Below, piece by piece: positions 35,366 to 43,443 of a stretch of 64,000 nucleotides of DNA. The DNA is from JAJZKE01 sp963762395 (GTDB taxonomy: Bacteria; Patescibacteriota; Saccharimonadia; Saccharimonadales; UBA4665). Where the stretch lies: the NCBI GenBank assembly GCA_963762395.1, contig CAVXKL010000001.1, forward strand, positions 62,001-126,000, written 5' to 3'. Position 1 is the first letter of the stretch; each line of letters starts with the position of its first letter. Below the pieces are notes generated by a model that searched no databases, had not been told where the DNA came from, and saw only the letters and a program-made list of their open reading frames with translations. The translations under genes were made by a program, and so were the position numbers.

Positions 35366-36388
35366 CTATTTACCAAGGAAGGGATAATAGTTGATGGATT
35401 TAACAACCATTTCCCATGGTCCGCTACTGTCATCGATACCATAAGGCGGATACTCTTGGGTTTCTGTTCCTCCTTCTGTCCCACCCATCGCGATGTTAAG
35501 GATTAGATAATAAGGTTGATTATATGGCCAGACATTAGTTGAATCAGTTGCAGCCTTATCAACAGTATGATAGGCAACCCCATCTACCAAAAATGATAGA
35601 GATGTCGGGGTCCACTGCAGCTCATAATCATGGAAGACTGTTGTGTCGTTATTAACATATGAAATGCCTATTCTTTCATTATTGTTACTTGGGTTATAGG
35701 TATAAGATTGAGCCGAAGAAGTAATTTGTCCAGGGATTGAGCCAGTAGCCTCAAGGATATCAATCTCACCGTCACGTAATGAATTGTTTGGGTCTTGCTC
35801 ACCAGCTGGAGTAGTTAGTGCGTAGATACCATTTGTGGGCAGTAACCATAATGCTGGCCAGCTACCAACGCCACCTGGTAATTTGGCAATAATGTCGAGT
35901 TTGCCATAGGTAAAATTTAGGGAAGGTAATGTAGTTATGCGTGCTGATGTGTAGCTGAAGCCACCGATTGATTGTTTCTGGGCGTCTATGATAAGTTCAC
36001 CATTTTCGATACGAACATTACTTGGACTATTTGTGTAGTACTCAGCCTCGTTGTTTCCCCACCCAGGATTATCTGGTCCACCATTCCCAAGATCGTAGCC
36101 CCATATATTGTTAATTAATGAGCCATCTGACATTTTTGTAAAGTCTTGTGACCAAGACGGATTTGCGGCAAACGTATCACTACTAACCGCTGATCCTGTG
36201 GTCGGTGTACGAATGGAGGCTATTGGAGCCGGAATATTATTATGCTTTAACAAGTTGATTGTGCCGCTTGTTAGATGTCCTGGCAAGATAACAAGCAAAC
36301 CGACGTAAAAAACCAAGATAAATAAAATTAAACCCCCGAAGACATAATGAGGTCGTTTAACTTGCTTCCTTTTTTGCCAAGACTTCAT
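35366..36388 (-). CDS. GH16 beta-glucanase (laminarinase-like), membrane-tethered or secreted
   Basis: The 340-residue protein has an N-terminal membrane helix (FGGLILFILVFYVGLLVIL) and a Ser/Thr/Pro linker. A GH16 jelly roll follows from about residue 75. The catalytic motif is DGEIDILEA with nucleophile Glu208 and acid/base Glu213. ARITTLPSLNFTYGKLDI and GVGSWPALWLLPTNG (approximate) are also family strands. It should cleave beta-1,3- or 1,3-1,4-glucans outside the cell. With the clan GH-A enzyme at 28.7 kb it suggests extracellular polysaccharide or host-wall degradation. Confidence 0.9.
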   Translation of the reverse strand: MKSWQKRKQVKRPHYVFGGLILFILVFYVGLLVILPGHLTSGTINLLKHNNIPAPIASIRTPTTGSAVSSDTFAANPSWSQDFTKMSDGSLINNIWGYDLGNGGPDNPGWGNNEAEYYTNSPSNVRIENGELIIDAQKQSIGGFSYTSARITTLPSLNFTYGKLDIIAKLPGGVGSWPALWLLPTNGIYALTTPAGEQDPNNSLRDGEIDILEATGSIPGQITSSAQSYTYNPSNNNERIGISYVNNDTTVFHDYELQWTPTSLSFLVDGVAYHTVDKAATDSTNVWPYNQPYYLILNIAMGGTEGGTETQEYPPYGIDDSSGPWEMVVKSINYYPFLGK

Positions 36389-36504
36389 TGGAGATTACCA
36401 TACAATGGTAGCCTTAATTTGTAAATACCGCATTAAATATTAGGAGAATATGAGTCTAGCTTGCTATTAAAAATAATTTTTTAAATATTATTAAGGAATA
36501 AATT

Positions 36505-36540
36505 TTGGCTGGCCGTGGTTAACGAATTTCCGACTAATTT
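36505..36540 (+). repeat. Dispersed intergenic repeat, type A copy 8
   Basis: TTGGCTGG, 9 nt ending GGTTA, ACGAATTTCCGACTAA. It is the last copy before the integrated element. Confidence 0.65.
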
Positions 36541-36805
36541 AATAGCCTACCCCACCATCTAACTCACTATATATGGATGGTCGCTATAGCAGGGGAATCC
36601 CCAAATTATAATCAAGTAAATTTTTTGCGTTGTCGCTATATAAACCAGTAAACTACATATAGAGATAACCTGATTAGACTATTAACCCATAGAGTAGTAG
36701 TTTTAGGTTCTATGCCACAATTAACACCTAAAAAGACCTAATAAAACATAATACAAGTTACGCTTTAATAACCCGCTAAAGTACATGAGCATCTGGAATG
36801 GTAAG

Positions 36806-36813
36806 TATTCTTA
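36806..36813. repeat. Left copy of 8-bp target-site duplication
   Basis: TATTCTTA directly precedes the left inverted repeat and is repeated exactly at 40115-40122. Confidence 0.9.
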
Positions 36814-36838
36814 GGCGTATATCCCCTTAGCTCATGTA
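36814..36838 (+). repeat. Left terminal inverted repeat of IS1595 element
   Basis: It starts GGCGTATATCCC and ends CATGTA, and is complementary to 40090-40114 at 20 of 25 positions. Confidence 0.88.
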
Positions 36839-36874
36839 CCGCAGATTCTGTTGATTCTATACAATTAAGGGATA

Positions 36875-39244
36875 ATGCCACTTTATCCGTTAGAAGCACA
36901 TACTAGAACACAAATAGCTAGACGATTACAAAATCTTGGTTGGAATTTGGATGAAAAAGACCCAAATTGTAATGTTACACAAGAACATGCTAAGACTTCA
37001 GAACAAAACAGACACTTTAATGGTGGAAGACCTGACTATGTATTATACGAGGCTAATACCGATAAACCTCTAGCTATTATTGAAGCTAAGAAACCTGGAG
37101 TATCACTTGAGGGAGCACTTAGGCAGGGTGGCGATTATGCAGATGCTATAAACGCCCCTCTGGTATTCGCCTTCAATGATACATTCGTAATCGCTAGGTC
37201 TTTGAAGCAAGATCGACCACTAAAAATTGATGGCGAAGAACTACAAGATTTCATAGACCAATTGACGTGTCTAAGATTCATTCAAGAAGGTCCAGAAATA
37301 CTATCTGCTCCAACAGGAGTAAATTTCACTAGAGAACAGCTACAGAAAATCTTTGAAGATACGAACAAGCTTTTAAGACAAGATGGGCTAAGAGATGGAT
37401 ATGAACGTTTTTCGGCTTTTGCTGAAGTGTTATTCCTGAAACTCATTGACGAATCAGAAAGACTTAATGAACATAGCGGAAAAGCTAGAACTATTGATAA
37501 GCAATATTGTTGGAGCAACTTCACGCAACAATACAAGGGTAAAGCATTATTTGACTTTGTTAATGACACGGTTTGGGGACGGATGCGTGAACAATATGGT
37601 GATGTATTTAATGCCCCTTTAGGTATTCGACAAGCATCAACGCTTGAAGAAATTATTAAGAAAATCGACCCTATTAACTTTACTTCAACAGATACTGATG
37701 TGAAAGGTGATGCTTTTGAGTTCTTCTTAAAGAGCGTCACAAATGGCACTAAAGATTTAGGTGAATATTTTACTCCACGTCACATCGTTAGAACCATGGT
37801 TAATCTAGTAAAGCCAATGTACGGTGAAAAAATATACGACCCATTTTGTGGTACAGGTGGATTTTTACTAGAAGCCTTTAAATATCTTAGCGTAAGAGCC
37901 AACACAAACGATAACGACATTATGAATGTAATAAAAAGAGAATCACTCTTTGGACGTGAACTTACTTCAACTGCACGCATAGCCAAAATGAATATGATTT
38001 TGTTTGGAGACGGTCATACAAATATTGAACAAGTAGATACCCTCAAAAATCCTGTCAAGAAACCAACTTACGATGTCATTATTACAAATATACCGTATTC
38101 TCAAAAAACCGATTATGGTGGTTACTACCCAATCCCAACAGATAATGCTGACTCTGTTTGTCTCCAACATATATGGGAATCACTCAAACCTGGGGGAAGA
38201 GCTGCTGTAATTGTACCCGAAACGTTTTTGTATGAGAGTGGAGTGATAGGTCAGACTAGAGAACTAATTATTAAGAATGTCGAAGAATTGTCTGTTATAT
38301 CGCTACCTCGTGGTGTGTTTATGCCATATACTCCAACCAAAACAAACATAATTTACTTTAAGAAAGGCAGTAGTCAATTCAGGCATAGTTATCATTTTGT
38401 GGTATTTAACGATGGTTTTGAACTTAGTACTCGTCGTAAGCCAATTAAGGGTACTAGCGACCTTACAAAACTGTTGAGTGACTATGACATAGAAAAGACC
38501 TTGAAGGGTCAGGCAAACATTGTCTCACGAGACGAAATGGATAAAAGTGGTAACTGGAATATGCGACCATTCTATTACATGGAAGATATACCTGAAGTAA
38601 GTGATGAGTTAGTTTATCTAGATGAGTCGATTATAACTGAAGTTACTGACAAGGTGGACCCACAGGCACACCCAGACAAAGAATTTAATTTATTACAGGT
38701 TTCACAGAACGGAATATTCTTAGCTGATACTTTTGTGGGCAGTGAAGCTACTCAAAAATATAAAGCAGTTAAAGCTGGAGATATAGTTTACAACCCTTAT
38801 AGAGTTAATATTGGTAGTATTGGTGTTGTACCTGAATATCTTGATGGTTCTCTTGCTAGCCCCGCATATGTAGTGGTGAGAGTAAAAAACTCATCATATC
38901 CTTCTTCATATATAGTTTCCGTACTTAAACATAGGCGTTATTTGCGAGTCATTATGAATTATTCACTTAGTTCAGCACGAGCAAGCTTACCTTTCAGTGA
39001 ATTAATCAGGATAAAGATACCTAAGCCATCTACAAAACAAGTTGATGAATTAAAAGAGCTGGATGAACAGCTACAGGAGAAATTAATGGCTACAGACAAA
39101 ATAAAGAAAAAAGTTAAAAAATACATAGAGTTACAAATTAATCCCAAAGACTTAAACCCCCAACACGAAAATGATTTTGATAATCTGCTTACTAAAGTAG
39201 CACAAGGTTCAGGAGCAAGCGGTCAAACATCGGAGTCAAAGTAG
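36875..39244 (+). CDS. Single-polypeptide restriction-modification enzyme (nuclease-methylase-specificity)
   Basis: The 789-residue protein has three parts. Residues 1-135 are a type I R-subunit N-terminal (HSDR_N) nuclease with PD-(D/E)xK residues Asp54 (GGRPDYVLYE) and Glu70-x-Lys72 (AIIEAKKPG). Residues about 155-545 are an HsdM-like N6-adenine methylase with motif I DPFCGTGGFLLEA (around 320) and motif IV TNIPYSQK (around 404). Residues about 560-770 are an HsdS-like target-recognition domain with a terminal coiled coil (SPAYVVVRV, SSARASLPFSELIRIKIP). It should methylate and cut DNA as one chain, like type IIG enzymes. It is transposon cargo with its own AAGGGA ribosome-binding site. Confidence 0.85.
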   Translation: MPLYPLEAHTRTQIARRLQNLGWNLDEKDPNCNVTQEHAKTSEQNRHFNGGRPDYVLYEANTDKPLAIIEAKKPGVSLEGALRQGGDYADAINAPLVFAFNDTFVIARSLKQDRPLKIDGEELQDFIDQLTCLRFIQEGPEILSAPTGVNFTREQLQKIFEDTNKLLRQDGLRDGYERFSAFAEVLFLKLIDESERLNEHSGKARTIDKQYCWSNFTQQYKGKALFDFVNDTVWGRMREQYGDVFNAPLGIRQASTLEEIIKKIDPINFTSTDTDVKGDAFEFFLKSVTNGTKDLGEYFTPRHIVRTMVNLVKPMYGEKIYDPFCGTGGFLLEAFKYLSVRANTNDNDIMNVIKRESLFGRELTSTARIAKMNMILFGDGHTNIEQVDTLKNPVKKPTYDVIITNIPYSQKTDYGGYYPIPTDNADSVCLQHIWESLKPGGRAAVIVPETFLYESGVIGQTRELIIKNVEELSVISLPRGVFMPYTPTKTNIIYFKKGSSQFRHSYHFVVFNDGFELSTRRKPIKGTSDLTKLLSDYDIEKTLKGQANIVSRDEMDKSGNWNMRPFYYMEDIPEVSDELVYLDESIITEVTDKVDPQAHPDKEFNLLQVSQNGIFLADTFVGSEATQKYKAVKAGDIVYNPYRVNIGSIGVVPEYLDGSLASPAYVVVRVKNSSYPSSYIVSVLKHRRYLRVIMNYSLSSARASLPFSELIRIKIPKPSTKQVDELKELDEQLQEKLMATDKIKKKVKKYIELQINPKDLNPQHENDFDNLLTKVAQGSGASGQTSESK

Positions 39245-40052
39245 CTCGCTGATTGTATCTAAACGCAAATTCATCAACATATTTCTGCAAGTGTTGTGGG
39301 GATACTGATACATAAGTACCAGATATACCTCTTTTGAGTTGCGACCAGAACCCTTCTATACTGTTAGTGTGAACGTTTCCATTTGTCCATTGCCTAGCTG
39401 AATGTACTACTGATAAGTGATTATAGCCAAGCCGACTTGTACGATAATAACCCTTCCATTCGTCAGTATATATTCTTGAGCCTTCTTTAATATTAGTTCT
39501 AATAATTCTCTGTAAAGTTGTTGCAGAAGCATCTTGTGTAACTTCAGTTATCAATTTGCCTCCTCTTTCAACAGCACCAACTACAGGAGTTTTATTATCA
39601 AATTTCTTCTTTACAGTAGTACGCCCACCAACGTATGTTTCGTCCATCTCAACTTCATTCTTCAGTGTTGGTCTTTCACTCATAGCTTTACGAATTTGAT
39701 TACACATACGCCAAGCAGTCTTATACGTGACACCTAGTTGTCTTTGAACTTCTTTAGCTGATACACCAGAACGAGTAACTGTCATTAGATACATAACATA
39801 AAACCAGTCTGAAATTGGAGTTGCAGACTTATGGAAAATTGTATTTGCAGTCGGTGATATTTGATAACCACACCACTGGCACTCATATGTTTTACGACCT
39901 TTTACTCTGTAAAAAGTTGTAGTTTCATGTTCACAGTCAGGATTCGGACAAGTTGGAGTCTCACCATACTTTCTCATTAGTAGTTCGTCTAAACAAGCAT
40001 TATCATCTGGATAACGCTTTTTAAAATCTTTTATGGTAAATTTTGGTTGCAT
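39192..40052 (-). CDS. IS1595-family transposase (ISXO2-like DDE)
   Basis: The 286-residue transposase has an N-terminal zinc ribbon (PTCPNPDCEHETTTF and ECQWCGYQIS). A helix-turn-helix follows (SGVSAKEVQRQLGVTYKTAW). The ISXO2-type catalytic core has Asp in EVEMDETYVGG, Asp in RIYTDEWKGY and the Asn/Glu motif in HTNSIEGFWSQLKRG. It starts behind AAGGAG at about 40060. Its 3' end overlaps the passenger gene tail to tail by 53 bp. The frame is intact, so the enzyme should be functional. Confidence 0.93.
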   Translation of the reverse strand: MQPKFTIKDFKKRYPDDNACLDELLMRKYGETPTCPNPDCEHETTTFYRVKGRKTYECQWCGYQISPTANTIFHKSATPISDWFYVMYLMTVTRSGVSAKEVQRQLGVTYKTAWRMCNQIRKAMSERPTLKNEVEMDETYVGGRTTVKKKFDNKTPVVGAVERGGKLITEVTQDASATTLQRIIRTNIKEGSRIYTDEWKGYYRTSRLGYNHLSVVHSARQWTNGNVHTNSIEGFWSQLKRGISGTYVSVSPQHLQKYVDEFAFRYNQRATLTPMFDRLLLNLVLL

Positions 40053-40089
40053 ATATTACTCCTTATTACCCCTAGTGTAGCAAACAAAC

Positions 40090-40114
40090 TACATGTTGTC
40101 AAGGGATATACGCC
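40090..40114 (-). repeat. Right terminal inverted repeat of IS1595 element
   Basis: Read on the minus strand it begins GGCGTATATCCC and ends CATGTA, matching the left end. Confidence 0.88.
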
Positions 40115-40122
40115 TATTCTTA
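40115..40122. repeat. Right copy of 8-bp target-site duplication
   Basis: TATTCTTA is identical to 36806-36813. Confidence 0.9.
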
Positions 40123-40272
40123 TGGCTTGATTAAGAGTTTAATTAGTTTTACAAACTAACACCTTAAAAGAGTTAAGTAAAGTTAAGACAAGTTACTCTT
40201 GAATCATTAACATAAAGTACTTATACATCTGATAGAATAGCGATCGGACACAGTAGACAAAACTCTTGGTGC

Positions 40273-40278
40273 TACAAT
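40273..40278 (+). promoter_or_regulatory. -10 box of the 72-aa membrane protein gene (leaderless)
   Basis: TACAAT ends six bases before the ATG at 40285. Confidence 0.45.
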
Positions 40279-40284
40279 TAAGCC

Positions 40285-40503
40285 ATGAAGTTCTTTAGAC
40301 GATTTATGCCTTGGCAGTACTTGTTCGTTGGGTTAATGTTGGACGCAGCAACAGCTCCGACACAGAATAAAGATTTATTCTCTTCCATTATTGGGACTGT
40401 TGGCATTCTTTTGATACTGCTCGCTATAGTTTTAAAGATATATAATTCAGCAAAGCATTATGAATATCAACCTCGTAAGAAACGCAGCCCTAAAGACTGG
40501 TAG
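40285..40503 (+). CDS. Small membrane protein of the integrated element
   Basis: The 72-residue protein has a basic N-terminus (MKFFRRFMPWQYL), two hydrophobic stretches (LFVGLMLDAA; IIGTVGILLILLAIVLKIY) and a strongly basic tail (RKKRSPKDW). A leaderless promoter precedes it. Function unknown; it is the first gene of the element right of the transposon. Confidence 0.5.
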   Translation: MKFFRRFMPWQYLFVGLMLDAATAPTQNKDLFSSIIGTVGILLILLAIVLKIYNSAKHYEYQPRKKRSPKDW

Positions 40504-40540
40504 TCAATGAGATGAAGGAGCGATACTTAGTAGATGAGTA

Positions 40541-40570
40541 ACCTAAGATTACCTAAGATTACCTAAGATT
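40541..40570. repeat. Three tandem copies of a 10-bp unit
   Basis: ACCTAAGATT is repeated exactly three times without spacer, between the 72-aa gene and the convergent surface-protein gene. Such iterons can be replication or protein-binding sites, but nothing else here proves that. Confidence 0.7.
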
Positions 40571-40659
40571 GCTCTAGACTATATATAGTAGCTTTTAAGT
40601 GTTAACAAGTGAAAGTCGACGGGGTCTGTTCGACTCAATTAATATTTTTAATTTGTTGA

Positions 40660-41358
40660 TTATGGGCTACTAGTTGATGATCCAGTTGATGAATCAGATG
40701 ATGGAACTGTAAGCAGAGTAAAAGGTGTGTAGGCTGTAGATTCAGACATCGGACTACAATTAGGATAGGGTGGCTTAAAGTCTTGTACGTATTCTTCATA
40801 TAGTCCGTTTAAATCAGAGTTCCCTTGAGTATATATTTGATTAACGTCTGCTATTTTTTGAGACAGCGGCACTAGTGGGTCACTCTGGTCTAATGTGCTG
40901 TTTGCACTACTTTCTATTGTTTTAGTTAAGCTATTTACAGAACTAAACAATGCGTTGTTTACCGTTTGCGAATAAGGCCAACACTCACCTTGGTCTAAGA
41001 CTGCACAACTGTAACCAGATTTGTTTATAGTTAACTGCCCATTACTCATTGGACAGTAAGAATATTGCGTAGTTGACGAACCAGAAATTGACGCACTTTT
41101 AGGGGTAGATGAACCAACAGATTTAACGGGTTGAGTTGTCTGAGGATTATTAGTCGATATTGTAGTTGGCTTAGTTTGGTTGAGCGAAACGGGTTTAGAT
41201 TTTATCCCGTAAGTGATGACTCCGCCAACTAGACCACCGATAATGACTGCAGTTAGTATAGTTACTCCGATTTTGGGTATAAGTTTTAGGGACTTGTATT
41301 TTATAAATAGTTTCTTGATTCTAATTTTGGATTGAGGAATTAGATTGAGGTGTTTCAT
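40660..41358 (-). CDS. Membrane-anchored extracellular protein of the element
   Basis: The 232-residue protein has a very basic cytoplasmic N-terminus (residues 1-28), one membrane helix (IGVTILTAVIIGGLVGGVITYGI) and a Thr/Ser/Pro-rich linker. An outer domain with Cys residues (YSYCPMSNG, SGYSCAVLDQGECWPY, PPYPNCSP) follows. It lies 4 bp after a multi-pass membrane gene in the same direction, so the two are co-expressed. On a mobile element this could act in cell contact, transfer or exclusion (speculation). Confidence 0.55.
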   Translation of the reverse strand: MKHLNLIPQSKIRIKKLFIKYKSLKLIPKIGVTILTAVIIGGLVGGVITYGIKSKPVSLNQTKPTTISTNNPQTTQPVKSVGSSTPKSASISGSSTTQYSYCPMSNGQLTINKSGYSCAVLDQGECWPYSQTVNNALFSSVNSLTKTIESSANSTLDQSDPLVPLSQKIADVNQIYTQGNSDLNGLYEEYVQDFKPPYPNCSPMSESTAYTPFTLLTVPSSDSSTGSSTSSP

Positions 41359-41362
41359 GATT

Positions 41363-41869
41363 TTACTGTGGTGTCACATTATGAACATGTAAGAGAACGA
41401 TTGCTAAAACCAGATAAATGCAAGTTTCTAGCATAGACGGTAACAATTTTCGTCCCATGTGTGTAAACACTTTATCTAAGTATGACAGAAGGGCGTAAAG
41501 AGCAAAAGTAAGGAAGAATAGTCCTCTTACAAAAGTTGAGGTATGTAGTAAGTTAAAGAAAAATGATGCTAGGAAAACATTTAATATCGCACAAAGTGGC
41601 AACCTCCAGTCAATAGCCCCGCTACTGACCTTCTTTAAATTTTTAAGCATATCCTCTGTATCACTTTTATCCTTCTTGAATTGAGATTTTACATTAGAAA
41701 CTATTATTGAAGGGACTCCAAAAATAACAATACCTATCATGTTAAAAATGAAGTACATTATAAAGGTCGTAACACCTATAAAAATGGTCAATAAAGCCGC
41801 CTTACCAGCACCGTAATGTGACAGGCTTATTAGATATATGATTATTAAACCTAGTAGTTGTAATAACAT
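41363..41869 (-). CDS. Multi-pass membrane protein of the element
   Basis: The 168-residue protein has four or five membrane helices, with a charged cytoplasmic loop (KSQFKKDKSDTEDMLKNLKK) in the middle and a C-terminal helix ending in His/Val-rich sequence. It is in an operon with the membrane-anchored Cys protein downstream. The layout recalls small integral proteins of transfer systems, but no family is recognised. Confidence 0.5.
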   Translation of the reverse strand: MLLQLLGLIIIYLISLSHYGAGKAALLTIFIGVTTFIMYFIFNMIGIVIFGVPSIIVSNVKSQFKKDKSDTEDMLKNLKKVSSGAIDWRLPLCAILNVFLASFFFNLLHTSTFVRGLFFLTFALYALLSYLDKVFTHMGRKLLPSMLETCIYLVLAIVLLHVHNVTPQ

Positions 41870-41882
41870 TGTTGCCCTGTTC

Positions 41883-41997
41883 TAGTGGCAGCGGAAATTA
41901 AAAACCCGCCACCGAGCCGTGACTTAAGCCACTACTACCGTTTCCAGTAGCAACCTACGTAAATAGATGCCCAATGACGGGATTAAATTTACGTAGG
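41883..41997. other. Structured intergenic region with nested inverted repeats
   Basis: TAGTGGC (41883) pairs with GCCACTA (41928), with GCGG/CCGC inside. CCTACGTAAAT (41954-41964) pairs with ATTTACGTAGG (41987-41997) across 22 nt. The region lies between divergent transcription units of the element, so it may be an origin, an operator array or a small structured RNA. Confidence 0.45.
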
Positions 41998-42151
41998 ATT
42001 TAAGACCATGCCTATAAGGTTTAGGTCATAGCTGCTAAGCAACTAAGGTCATTATACTCCCCTCTAGTGCACCCCTGTTAATCGTGGTATTATAATTAGA
42101 GTAATTGAACACTATTTGTCTGTAATTTAACTAATATGAAATGAATATGAT

Positions 42152-42865
42152 ATGCCCCTTCAACTGCTTTCCGCAAATGATAAAAGCTTACTAGTTGCGC
42201 AAGACTTATATGATGCAGCCGTAAAAAACTATGAGCTACATCGACACTATGTAATACGCCGATATAAACCCAGTAAACGATTATGGGTACTGATGTCATA
42301 CGACGAGATAGTGCAAGAATTGAAGCTTCTTCGAAGAAAGGAGGCGATACTAGGATACATACCAGATAAACCTACTTTAGGCGGAGCCAAGTGGCTAACC
42401 GGCCCCGAAAGAGATGAGGATAGTGTTTTTGAATTGATTACTGTCAAAAAACAATCCTTAAAGCGTCTACTTGATAATTTGAAGTCAGAAAACCCAAAAA
42501 GTAATTCAAATAATGCTGAAATTAAAGTATTTGTCGAAATGCGACGGAACCAGCTGTTCATTGTACTTCCTAACAGTAAAAGATGCCTAGTTAAGTATTT
42601 GCGTACTGGATTGGCACCTCATTCATTTATGCAGCACCTATTGTCTCAACCAGACACAAATATCAGTAGAGGCGATGTACGGATGTGGGAAGGATGCGGG
42701 GATATATACAATTTAAGTGACCTAGCAAGGAAGAGTGGATTCACTAGAGACCTAAAAAGGCACTTTTTCCCTACTTGTAACGAAAAAACGGTTAAATTTA
42801 GCAGAGAAGTTACACTATCTAACGAAGAAGTAGCACTCATGGTTAAGCAGTTATCTAATAAATAG
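42152..42865 (+). CDS. Hypothetical protein of the integrated element
   Basis: The 237-residue basic protein has no recognised domain. Features are a Lys/Arg-rich region (YVIRRYKPSKRLWVLMSYDEI, split: RRYKPSKRLWVLM), a helical central part and a C-terminal segment with Cys (EGCGDIYNLSDLARKSG). That last segment could include a helix-turn-helix-like pair. It precedes the DUF5659 gene, so it may be regulatory or replicative (inference). Confidence 0.5.
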   Translation: MPLQLLSANDKSLLVAQDLYDAAVKNYELHRHYVIRRYKPSKRLWVLMSYDEIVQELKLLRRKEAILGYIPDKPTLGGAKWLTGPERDEDSVFELITVKKQSLKRLLDNLKSENPKSNSNNAEIKVFVEMRRNQLFIVLPNSKRCLVKYLRTGLAPHSFMQHLLSQPDTNISRGDVRMWEGCGDIYNLSDLARKSGFTRDLKRHFFPTCNEKTVKFSREVTLSNEEVALMVKQLSNK

Positions 42866-42982
42866 ACCGCTCTAAACCGCTTTTCAGGGAGCTATAACAC
42901 CTTAGCTAAAGGCTGTTCATGGCTTTTCGACGTCAGGCCGAACATCCTATGGGAAGATACACGCATAAATCCATAAGGATAT

Positions 42983-43249
42983 ATGTGCATGAATTATGAT
43001 AAACACTTAGTAACTTTCGGAACCCACGACTTAGGTCAGGCTAGTGCCTTAATCTGTCGGGGCTTCGAAATTATTGATTTAGCTCCTACCCCAGATAGTG
43101 AAAGAGTAACCTTTTATTTTGAACCGAACGACAAATTAGAGTCATCGGCAAGGGATTATTGGTCGGGCAAGTTGATGGTTGATGCTAAACAGTTCTCTCA
43201 GGAAATGAAAAACCTGAAAGCAAGATTATACAGCCAGAGGACGATATGA
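42983..43249 (+). CDS. DUF5659-like protein
   Basis: The 88-residue protein matches my memory of the DUF5659 pattern: a TFGTHDLGQASALICRGFEII head, a VTFYFEPND strand, a YWSGKLMVDAKQF segment and a terminal KNLKARLY helix. Such proteins commonly sit just upstream of replication or primase-like genes on bacterial mobile elements, as here. It overlaps the next small gene by 4 bp (ATGA). Confidence 0.65.
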   Translation: MCMNYDKHLVTFGTHDLGQASALICRGFEIIDLAPTPDSERVTFYFEPNDKLESSARDYWSGKLMVDAKQFSQEMKNLKARLYSQRTI

Positions 43250-43443
43250 GACTAACAGACAAACAGCTTTCTACCTATCGACAAATTTATCGTGATACAT
43301 ACAGCGAGGATGTTCCTAAAGATGTAGCTCTTGTGCAGGGTATAGCACTACTGCGTCTAATGGAAGCTCTTACAAGTGTGGCAAAAGAGAATGAAAAGGA
43401 AAATGATTATGGAACACGAACAAAATCAAAAACCCTCAGCTGA
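43246..43443 (+). CDS. Small helical protein of the DUF5659 operon
   Basis: The 65-residue protein starts within the stop of the DUF5659 gene. It is helical and charged (MRLTDKQLSTYRQIYRDTY, then ALVQGIALLRLMEAL). It resembles the small conserved proteins that accompany DUF5659 on CPR elements (memory-based). Its last 35 bp overlap the ATPase gene that follows. Confidence 0.55.
   Translation: MRLTDKQLSTYRQIYRDTYSEDVPKDVALVQGIALLRLMEALTSVAKENEKENDYGTRTKSKTLS

Larger units (their letters stand above)
36389..36874. other. Noncoding gap: host-element junction and transposon left end
   Basis: The gap holds a dispersed-repeat copy (36505-36540), AT-rich DNA in which the left boundary of the integrated element must lie, a GGGGAATCCCC palindrome at 36592-36602, the target duplication and the left inverted repeat of the IS1595 transposon. 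No gene is seen in it. Confidence 0.55.
36814..40114. mobile_element. IS1595-family transposon with restriction-modification passenger
   Basis: The 3301-bp element is bounded by imperfect 25-bp terminal inverted repeats. The first 12 bases (GGCGTATATCCC) and last 6 (CATGTA) are identical at both ends; 20 of 25 match overall. A perfect 8-bp target duplication flanks it, as is usual for IS1595. It encodes a DDE transposase on the minus strand and a single-chain restriction-modification enzyme on the plus strand, converging with a 53-bp overlap. Intact ends and genes indicate recent, possibly still active, transposition. Confidence 0.92.

Noticed and set aside
37282..37749. 155-codon antisense frame inside the RM gene
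   Set aside because: Low-complexity Ser/Leu/Cys composition typical of antisense reading; the sense strand encodes conserved methylase sequence.
40541..40570. Short CRISPR array
   Set aside because: The units are 10 bp with no spacers and there are no cas genes in the window.
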